Assembly: GCA_025667525.1 (NCBI GenBank)
Contig: CM046878.1
Location: 576,394,868 to 576,458,867, forward strand
Direction: 5' to 3'
DNA length: 64,000 bases
DNA from: Glebionis coronaria
Taxonomy: Eukaryota; Streptophyta; Magnoliopsida; Asterales; Asteraceae
The notes below the pieces were generated by a model. That model was given only the letters and a program-made list of their open reading frames with translations. It did not search any database and had not been told where the DNA came from. The position numbers and the translations under genes were made by a program. Below are positions 57,801 to 64,000 of the stretch, in pieces. Position 1 is the stretch's first letter. The number at the start of each line of letters is the position of its first letter.

Positions 57801-57902
57801 GTATTGAGGGAACAAAGTATTATCAGCAACAAGATAAGCAATCATGTTGTGTTGAGACTTGAACCCCAAATCCAATTCTGCTGAGTTAAATCTTGGTGCC
57901 AT
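54822..57902 (-). CDS. Sirevirus-like additional ORF (ORF3), function unknown
   Basis: 1,026 residues with no stop. The upstream in-frame extension starts at TTG 57965, so I took ATG 57902 (MAPRFNSAELDLG). Residues about 1-235 form a conserved-looking block (NMIAYLVADN, HIKQFWNTV, LHLNDADGIT, FPPAWKYLIHILLQ). Related sequences are common next to Copia elements in Asteraceae assemblies, as far as I recall. About 255-370 is proline/glutamine-rich low complexity (DPQPDPQPHIDPQP). About 430-480 is a leucine-heptad helix, possibly a coiled coil. Next comes a stretch with four x-A/V-D-K/R repeats encoded by the DNA motif. The C-terminal about 350 residues look globular. No signal peptide or membrane span is clear, so calling it env-like is only positional. 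Its role is unknown; gag-like or anti-silencing roles are open. Confidence 0.8.
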   Translation of the reverse strand: MAPRFNSAELDLGFKSQHNMIAYLVADNTLFPQYTQMVEYLNASPLRYALSHAPLIPVTHIKQFWNTVSSSTVNGVTTLNSIVHGRPWVVTEALVRQALHLNDADGITMLPISEIEQGLRALGYPIPDEGTLNKYHKQEFPPAWKYLIHILLQCLSPKCTAHNEINRSIASAIVCITTGQNYNWSKMIFEGMCKNKGTKMTLAYPRFLQMVFDAQRYCSRDHNDFYKIPEQKKAIFTKMNSPPHRDLPLTPAMLAVIAAAQPQPDPQPDPQPHIDPQPPLEPIPEPLPSPDQMQIDQNPFDADTSNVGVDMPISTADTQPSQSQTPLNQPTSTPSSTPSSTPPEYRLIKRQRTAGVFSSGGPSHVAERTTTTSVAGDLDEAETIGSGLAADQDSPTVIKSSSMPNEPNLGGQIPILEEGRLEPMTLLELTAVCISLQKQNADLVQIVSNQGLELKELRERIVVLESAHSRGGMEESSKGEEARNLSDKSSQDGQSLDIAEALTTLKEQKGFDMSLISPTNLNLSFTDMLREVTQGAEGKYLSVDKASLDADRSILGADRGNLGVDRSAYGGDVFQSSSIIKDVHTQVLSSTLPTIEPTDKGKGKLVEEIVPKNAAQVEFDRRMAEQMMEQGEKEKSPFVVTSEEESDGASSDSSVMIVEPERLEYGDELARERLRDLKLQIDFDMPEVVQMYNSWEESCMDNPDLTISDQIWGLEILLRVQQDCKVMLKYRASNILSELKRDRRKLYFMLLKCHGVGWTHQKLKALTFDELEHRAYPIWVKVQEENTFRLLSDERKEQLAEEMAIKKAMIVPRPVKKGFILEFPKDMSQLYPSEAIIRKSLKLSPLEASDMVHVLPLDSRNPIISYEEDECGFWKIGRFGKEVHTFTTLISLFASCDREDLVDLWRLLETKYEAEAPTSANGIKLWTTFKRMCGTKEEDPEIWKDLEDDLSGLQWRLYSAAGVYHLSSTKFAEYLLVDAQYFISKAVLEKMKDTQLEIDYTSDVAKNLIRFIYYQYDKVCQTPPSP

Positions 57903-59154
57903 TGATGAAAGCTGTGAATTTGATGTATAAAAGATGAAGGTTGATAAGAGAAAAGTGTTAGACAAGAATTATAGATACCCAGTTTAAAATAGGAGCCAAA
58001 TTTATAGGAATGGATGAATGCACGTGATTGGCCCAAAAATAGGCAAAGATTTTCAAAAATCAATCATGAAAATATTGAAAAAGTTTATAAGTTATCCCAT
58101 GCATTTAATGAAAGTAACAACTCCTAAAATTACGGCTTGAAAATATGTCAAAAAGTAACAACTGGGTAGGTCCCATTGTTTGTCAACGGTCAAATATAAC
58201 CCATCAACGCCCAACGGCTATAATCTTGTCAACGTTCGCCTAAAACCATGTCAGCGTCCATTTTGGTCACAACAACGCTTGGAAAAATCTTGTCAGCGTC
58301 CAAAAATAAAATTGTTTTAAAAAGTGAAAAATGACCTTAACAAGTAACTTATCCTAGAGAAGATAACCAAAAGCTGATAATTATCATAGGGCGGCAAGCA
58401 CTGTCCAGTTATGCACACTTGCACAAACAAGATAGACATAACAGTCCTCTAGTGTCCCTTGCTAACCAAAATTCTTAACAACCAAGTTACCTCATAAAAT
58501 CCTTGTTACTCCCAGGTAAAACCCATATCAAAAGGATTCCCAAGCCTCCCAACAGACCACAACCAATTCTAGGCCAAAAATGTCTTGGCAGCATGCAAAG
58601 TTGATATACTATGCATGCTACAGTGCCTCATGGTTTAGAAAAACTAACCCATACTCACCAGTGGACACAATCTAGAATTGTGATGAGAGTATTCTAAGAA
58701 TACCCAAGAGTCCTAAAGGTTCCTAAAACCTCCCCTTAAACTATGATACATGAGTTCTCAATAATATATATGAACATTAAAAATTTATGTCAAGATAGGA
58801 ATATAAATATTCCAACCATCATCCATAAACAAAACATGTCCAAATAGGTCTTCAAAGATCCATAAGCAACTCTGTATCCAATGGCATAAAGCTACCATTA
58901 CCTGCACATTTAGATGAAAACCACAAAACTAACATTTGTTGCTGACAGCGTCCCGACAACACTTATCAGCGTTGAAGGAACTCTTGTCAGCGTTAGACAA
59001 TAATATCTCCAACAACGGCAAAATAACACTTGACAGCGTTGCATTTACCTTTGTCAGTGTTAGAAAAATAATGTGGAAAATCTAAATCATCACAAAGACC
59101 AATAACAATGCATTATCCTGTACATACTTTTACAAAAAGGTTCCAAAACACATA
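57903..59154 (-). other. Non-coding spacer between pol and ORF3
   Basis: About 1.25 kb without an ORF. It holds two clusters of the TGTCARCGYY motif (58181-58300 and 58941-59052) and a second polypurine-like tract near 58727-58749. It should act as the leader for ORF3 if a subgenomic or spliced transcript is made. No splice sites were established. Confidence 0.6.
58727..58749 (-). other. Internal polypurine-tract-like copy
   Basis: On the + strand acctccccttaaactatgat matches tcctcccctaaacttgatat at the true tract (from 54771) with a few single-base differences. It could serve as a second plus-strand start or be a relic of duplication. Confidence 0.55.
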
Positions 59155-62100
59155 TTAAGTGAGATTAACCATTCCAATATTTGTTACCAAATATTGAAAT
59201 CTTCCAGCATCAAAAGGTTTAGTTAATAAATCAGCTACATTATCTTCAGTATCTACCCTATCTGGTTGTATTAAACCTTTCTCAAAGCAATCTCTGATAA
59301 AATGATGTCTAATTTCTATGTGTTTGGTTTTAGAATGATGTACAGGATTTTTAATAATGCATAAAGTACTGTTATTGTCTACAAAAATCTTGGTATGCAT
59401 AAAATTATACCCATAATCCAACAGCTGGTTCTGTATCCATAAGACTTGTCCACAACAAGCAGCTGCTGCAACATATTCTGCTTCAGTTGTAGAGTTGGCC
59501 ACCACTGTTTGTTTCTTGCATTGCCAAGATATTAATCTGCTCCCAAGAAATTGACATCCACCAGTTGTGGATTTCCTATCAAACTTGTCACCACCATAAT
59601 CACTGTCTGAATATGCAATAAGGTCCAATGGAGAATCTTTTGGGTACCATAATCCAAGATCTGGATAACACCTTAGGTACCTAAAAATCCTCTTTACAGC
59701 AAAAAGGTGACATTCTTTGGGAGTCACTTGATGGCGTGCACATGCACACACAGCAAACATGATGTCAGGTCTTGAGGCTGTAAGATACATCAATGATCCA
59801 ATCATTGATCTATAGTGCCTAACATCCACATCCTTTCCAGCTCCAATTTTTCCCCAAGGGTGTTGTCTATCCATAGGAGTGGAAGCCTCCTTTTCATGTG
59901 GAGAAAAACCATATTTCTTCAAGATTTCAGCTACATACTTGTCTTGGGAGATGAAGATACCATCTTCTTTCTGCTGAACTTGTAAACCTAGAAAGAAGTT
60001 CATCTCACCCATTGCACTCATCTTGAATTTATCTGTCATGAGCTTGGAAAAGTCCTCACTCATTTTTGGATCAGTAGACCCAAAAATGATATCATCAACA
60101 TAGACCTGCACAAGCAACACATGTTTTCCTTTCTTCTTTGTAAACAAGGTCTGATCTATGGTGCCCCTTTTGAAACCATTTTCCACCAAGTAGGTGGACA
60201 ATGTACCATACCATGCTCTTGGGGCTTGATGAAGTCCATACATTGCTTTCTTCACTCTATAAACCTTGTCTGGATTCTCAGGATCTTCAAAACCAGGAGG
60301 TTGCATGACATATACTTCCTCAACTATTGTCCCATAGAGGAAAGCACTCTTCACATCCATCTGGTAAACAGTAAAATTCATACAAGAGGCATAAGCTAGA
60401 AAAATTCTTATAGCTTCAATTCTTGCAACTGGTGCAAAAACTTCTTCATAATCAATTCCTTCCTCTTGTGTATAACCCTGAGCTACCAAACGTGCCTTGT
60501 TTCTGACCACTATGCCTCTTTCATCTTTCTTGTTCCTTAGAACCCATCTTGTCCCAATTGGTCTCACATATCTAGGACAATCAACCAGCTCCCAAACATC
60601 CTGTATAGCAAATTGGTGAAGCTCATCCTGCATTGCTTCTACCCAACTTGGTTCCTTGAGAGCATCAAAAATTTTCTTGGGTTCTTCCTGTGACAGAAAA
60701 CAGGCAAACAAACATGCTTGTACAAGAGGGGTATCAACCTTCTTGTGTATATTGGCAATAAATCCACCAAGACCTTGATGGGATCTTCTTGTCTGAACTG
60801 GAGCCATAACATCACCAATGATTTGAGATGTGGGGTGATCCTTAGCTGTGGAAGTGAGAACTCCTCCTTCAAAAAGTCTGGTGTCCTCAACTTCACGCTC
60901 CATGTTGCCAATATCTTCTTCAGATTCTTCTTGATCAACAGAGATCTCTTCATGGACATTAGAAGGTCCACCTTGTTCAAAATGAGAAGAGAAAAGCTGT
61001 GTAAAGGTGTCTCCAAAGTCTGATCCTTGTTTATCAGCGTTTGGGCTAACAACGCTTGAACTGGTGTTGTCAGCGTTGGAGCCATCAGCGTCTGAATTGG
61101 TCGTGTCAGCGCTTGATTTCCCTTTGTCAGCGCCTGAAGAATCATGCATGTTTGTATTTGGTGGTATTTGAACACCACCATTATCTTTCCTTGCAGCAGT
61201 AGCAGCAGCATAATACTCATCTGTCCATATAGGAAGTGTAACAAACTCTTGTGTGGGAGATGATTTAACTGCTGGAGGTCCATCCTCCTTAGCAACCTGT
61301 ATACCTGAAACATTACCAATTCTCTTTTCCAAAACACTTGAAGTTACCTTCACAATGTCTGGATCAGTAACAGGCATATAATTTAAAGCTCTAGACAAAG
61401 GTTCTAAGTCAAACAACCAATTTGGACCACTCTCAGGATCACTAGGTTTACTTTCTAAAAACCTAACATGTACCTTTTCAAGTATACGTTTTTCCTTTTT
61501 AATGTAAACCCTATATCCTTTGCTCTGCACTGAATAACCCATGAAGTAGCCTTCATCACCTTTTGAATCAAATTTACCTAGGGCCTCACTAGTTTCTAAA
61601 ACAACTACATGACAACCAAAAGGCTTGAGAAAGCCAATATTGGGCTTCCTTCCCCAACGTAATTCATAAGGTGTCTTATTATGTATCTTGTTGACCAATG
61701 CCCTATTTTGAACATAACAAGCTGTGTTAACAGCTTCAGCCCAAAAGGCTATAGGAAAGTGGGCATCAGCCAACATGGTTCTGGCTGCTTCAATAAGGGT
61801 CCTATTCTTCCTTTCAGCAACTCCATTTTGCTGTGGAGTTCTAGCTATGCTAAACTGCCTAGTAATCCCTTTCTTGGCACAAAAATCATCCAACAACTGA
61901 TTTCTAAACTCACCCCCATTGTCACTTCTAATAATTTTGACCTCATTACCATTCTTCTTTTCAATCTGGGTAATGAAATTAATCAGACTTAGGGCAGTTT
62001 CACTTTTCTTGGCTAAAAAGAAAGTCCATGTAAACCTGGAGTAATCATCAGTAATGACAAAACAATATGATTTACCCTTCAAACTTTCTATATTAGTTGG

Positions 62101-62793
62101 ACCAAAGAGGTCCATATGCAATAAGTGAAGTGGTTTAGAACTAGTGTGCACCTGTTTAGACCTGAATGAGACCTTGTGCTGCTTGCCCTTAAGGCATGCA
62201 ACACAAGAGTGGTCATTGTGGAAAGCCTTTGCAGGCAAACCATCAACTAAACCAAGCCTCACAAGTTTATTGATATTCTTGAAGTTTATGTGCCCTAGTC
62301 TCCTGTGCCAAAGATTACTTTCATCTACTGAGGCTTTAGAATATAGACATGACATTTTATTATTTAACTTAATTCCATTAAGATTCACATTATATATGTC
62401 TTTATGCCTTGGTGTTCTAAAATCTATGTATTTCTCCTCAGGGAGCTTATAATCTTTGCTTAACACCAAGCACTCAGTATCTGTGAAAAGAACCTTATTT
62501 TTGTTATCACACACTTGTGATACACTAAACAAATTATAATCCAGATCTTTTACCAAGAAGACATTCTCAAACCGTAGATTGTTGGTGACAAGGGTTCCTT
62601 TTCCTGTGATTGTTCCATAGCCCCCACCAAAGTATACCTTATCACCATTTTGAATAGGAGAGAAATTGGTCAGATAGTCTTCTTTTCCTGTCATGTGCCT
62701 TGAGCATCCACTATCCCAGTATCCATAATCATTGATCTTCTTCTGAATGCCCTGCACATAAAGAAAACACATTAGTTTTCTTTGGGAACCCAA
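59155..62793 (-). CDS. Copia B pol: protease, integrase, RT, RNase H
   Basis: A 1,212-codon uninterrupted frame. Numbering is from the first codon after the upstream stop region, a TTG; true initiation is probably by frameshift from gag. Landmarks: protease D-S-G at 27-29 ([12 protein letters not shown]); GAG-pre-integrase with H163, H168, C197, C200; integrase D228, D291, E327 (exact DD35E spacing); a low-complexity linker at about 530-630 with five A-D repeats written by the DNA motif; RT with YVDD at 898-901; RNase H with SDSDYGG and TEAEYVAAA. It is in the -1 frame relative to gag with a 22-base overlap. All catalytic residues that I checked are present. Confidence 0.95.
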   Translation of the reverse strand: MGSQRKLMCFLYVQGIQKKINDYGYWDSGCSRHMTGKEDYLTNFSPIQNGDKVYFGGGYGTITGKGTLVTNNLRFENVFLVKDLDYNLFSVSQVCDNKNKVLFTDTECLVLSKDYKLPEEKYIDFRTPRHKDIYNVNLNGIKLNNKMSCLYSKASVDESNLWHRRLGHINFKNINKLVRLGLVDGLPAKAFHNDHSCVACLKGKQHKVSFRSKQVHTSSKPLHLLHMDLFGPTNIESLKGKSYCFVITDDYSRFTWTFFLAKKSETALSLINFITQIEKKNGNEVKIIRSDNGGEFRNQLLDDFCAKKGITRQFSIARTPQQNGVAERKNRTLIEAARTMLADAHFPIAFWAEAVNTACYVQNRALVNKIHNKTPYELRWGRKPNIGFLKPFGCHVVVLETSEALGKFDSKGDEGYFMGYSVQSKGYRVYIKKEKRILEKVHVRFLESKPSDPESGPNWLFDLEPLSRALNYMPVTDPDIVKVTSSVLEKRIGNVSGIQVAKEDGPPAVKSSPTQEFVTLPIWTDEYYAAATAARKDNGGVQIPPNTNMHDSSGADKGKSSADTTNSDADGSNADNTSSSVVSPNADKQGSDFGDTFTQLFSSHFEQGGPSNVHEEISVDQEESEEDIGNMEREVEDTRLFEGGVLTSTAKDHPTSQIIGDVMAPVQTRRSHQGLGGFIANIHKKVDTPLVQACLFACFLSQEEPKKIFDALKEPSWVEAMQDELHQFAIQDVWELVDCPRYVRPIGTRWVLRNKKDERGIVVRNKARLVAQGYTQEEGIDYEEVFAPVARIEAIRIFLAYASCMNFTVYQMDVKSAFLYGTIVEEVYVMQPPGFEDPENPDKVYRVKKAMYGLHQAPRAWYGTLSTYLVENGFKRGTIDQTLFTKKKGKHVLLVQVYVDDIIFGSTDPKMSEDFSKLMTDKFKMSAMGEMNFFLGLQVQQKEDGIFISQDKYVAEILKKYGFSPHEKEASTPMDRQHPWGKIGAGKDVDVRHYRSMIGSLMYLTASRPDIMFAVCACARHQVTPKECHLFAVKRIFRYLRCYPDLGLWYPKDSPLDLIAYSDSDYGGDKFDRKSTTGGCQFLGSRLISWQCKKQTVVANSTTEAEYVAAAACCGQVLWIQNQLLDYGYNFMHTKIFVDNNSTLCIIKNPVHHSKTKHIEIRHHFIRDCFEKGLIQPDRVDTEDNVADLLTKPFDAGRFQYLVTNIGMVNLT

Positions 62794-64000
62794 GCCGTGG
62801 AAGACTTGGATTCATTTGGTTGCTCAACAAGAACAGACTTGGTTCTCATAACAACCCCATTTTCATCCCTGTTTGAATGAAATTCCCAGTTAACCCCAAT
62901 TGGTGTTGACAATGCCTTAGAAATATAATGAAACCTGTTGCATGTCATAGAAATACCAGTAGAATTAGGGTTCTGGTCTTGTTTTGGTCTCCATGTTAAG
63001 CTAGTAGAAGCTTTAGACCTATATCCCTGTGGTTGCAAATACCTAGGTTTAGCAGTGTTTCTATCAGCGCTGAAATTTCTCTTGTCAGCGCCCCGATTAC
63101 TCTTATCAGTGTTGAACCTAGGGTTTGCTACAGGAACCCATTGCCTATTTGACCAAGTATTTGACTTTTGAAAAGGTCTTAGGCCTTGTGTGTTAGACCC
63201 TCTAGAAAAGAATGGGGCTGGTCTAACAACTTGTGAACTTTTGTTCACAAAGGTATTGGGTCTTACAGTGTTTGACCTATGTTGACTTTTGTCAGCGCTG
63301 AAATGGTTCCTATCAGCGTTGACATTGGAAGCGTTGACACATTTGTAGGCCAAATGTGAGAAGCTACCACATGTGTAACAAGCTTTTCTAGACATAGTCT
63401 TAGGTCTAGAAGCAAAGAAGCCTGTTCCATGATTACTAACTTGGCTTTTTGGTGACCTAGTATTCCTATACATCTCTGCATATTTAACACTAGGTTTTCT
63501 AACAGTTTGTGGGCCAAGGTCAATAGCTTTTCTAGTGGTAGGGTGTGTGATCTTAATAGGTTTAGGATCATCAATTGGTTTTGTGATTGGTGTTGGCTCA
63601 TTTGGACTTTCACACAACAACCCTCCCTTAACAAACAAAGTGTGGTTAGCTTTCTTCCACTCTTCTAGGTCAGTCAGCTTTTGCTGATATTCCTCAACTG
63701 GGGAAGTCACTCTAGGTGGAGGAATGAATTCCTCCTCTTGGCATTCTGGCAAGCCAGTCCAAGATAAGTCCTTTGATTGGACACCATAGAAATCCCCAGC
63801 TGGTGGTGGAACAACAGTATAATTATTCATCCCAATCCCACTCATATCCTTAGAGTCTCTTTGTTTGCTAATACACTCTCCTAGGGATTGTGTGGCCTTA
63901 TCAAATCTCTGGATTTTAAGACTCACATTATCTTTATTTTTGTTAGCCTCCTCTAACTGAGCTATCAAATCAAGATTAACCCTATTTACTATATCTTGAA
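62772..64000 (-). CDS. Copia B gag, C-terminal part (5' end beyond window)
   Basis: The frame is open from the window edge to TAA at 62772-62774, so the start is not in view. It has a charged helical part near 63968-63850 ([20 protein letters not shown]), a CCHC zinc knuckle ([14 protein letters not shown], near 63350-63395), and a basic R/N-rich tail. In and after the knuckle region are repeated NADR/SADK/GADK/SADR tetrapeptides encoded by the TGTCARCGYY motif. Gag should form the capsid and bind element RNA. The stop overlaps pol. Confidence 0.9.
   Translation of the reverse strand, partial: QDIVNRVNLDLIAQLEEANKNKDNVSLKIQRFDKATQSLGECISKQRDSKDMSGIGMNNYTVVPPPAGDFYGVQSKDLSWTGLPECQEEEFIPPPRVTSPVEEYQQKLTDLEEWKKANHTLFVKGGLLCESPNEPTPITKPIDDPKPIKITHPTTRKAIDLGPQTVRKPSVKYAEMYRNTRSPKSQVSNHGTGFFASRPKTMSRKACYTCGSFSHLAYKCVNASNVNADRNHFSADKSQHRSNTVRPNTFVNKSSQVVRPAPFFSRGSNTQGLRPFQKSNTWSNRQWVPVANPRFNTDKSNRGADKRNFSADRNTAKPRYLQPQGYRSKASTSLTWRPKQDQNPNSTGISMTCNRFHYISKALSTPIGVNWEFHSNRDENGVVMRTKSVLVEQPNESKSSTAWVPKEN

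Larger units (their letters stand above)
54247..64000 (-). mobile_element. Copia element B, Sirevirus-like, partial (runs off the right edge)
   Basis: On the minus strand: gag (from beyond 64000), pol, a 1.25-kb spacer, a third ORF, polypurine tract, and 3' LTR ending at 54247. Pol before a large extra ORF in the sense direction is the layout of plant Sireviruses (SIRE/Maximus). No frame damage is seen in any of the three coding regions, so it may be intact. It inserted into Copia A; the left target-duplication candidate is caacc (54242-54246). It carries about 36 copies of a TGTCARCGYY motif (see findings). Confidence 0.88.

Noticed and set aside
54822..57902. Calling ORF3 an envelope protein
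   Set aside because: No clear signal peptide, transmembrane span or fusion-like feature; only its position is env-like.

Overview
This window is plant nuclear DNA from a eudicot, most likely an Asteraceae (sunflower/chrysanthemum group). It is AT-rich and gene-poor, and transposable elements in many states of decay dominate it. The family assignment is inferred from the sphingolipid desaturase and from the type of Copia element at the right end; no organelle, rRNA, tRNA or bacterial features were seen. Only one intact host gene is evident: a single-exon cytochrome b5-fused delta-8 sphingolipid desaturase at 7105-8448.

Left part (1-31.5 kb). A decayed host coding remnant lies at 1-720. A complete, very young Ty3/gypsy chromovirus follows at 796-5941, with 355-bp LTRs differing at one base, a perfect 5-bp target duplication and two in-frame stops. 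Then comes the desaturase, and after it a mosaic of MITEs with readable target duplications (MULE type 9 bp, hAT type 8 bp), LTR fragments, minisatellites and gene fragments: a calmodulin-like pseudogene, endonuclease V 3' exons and PDR-type ABCG exons. A nearly complete hAT transposase gene (21038-23370) has three exons and two in-frame stops. A cluster of CCGGTT-rich hAT-type elements, a 750-bp A/T-only tract, and a Helitron whose CTAG terminus was split by a solo LTR complete this part.

Middle part (31.5-50.6 kb). This is mostly unassignable AT-rich DNA. It holds two MULE-type foldback elements, a hAT-type element, SINE-like copies, a Helitron helicase fragment, a FAR1-type pseudogene, exon-like segments on the minus strand that I cannot name, and a TIR element carrying a possible captured exon with an inverted copy of its own flank.

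Right part (50.6-64 kb). Two Copia elements lie nested in the same (minus) orientation. The older one (A) is a pseudogene with a 507-bp 3' LTR. The younger one (B) inserted into it at 54246/54247 and runs off the right edge. On the minus strand B reads gag, pol (1,212 codons, uninterrupted), a spacer, a 1,026-residue third ORF, a polypurine tract and the 3' LTR, which is a Sirevirus-like layout. B's most striking property is a short DNA motif (consensus TGTCARCGYY on the + strand) repeated about three dozen times in its LTR, its noncoding spacer and all three coding regions. This is the best candidate in the window for an undescribed cis-acting system.
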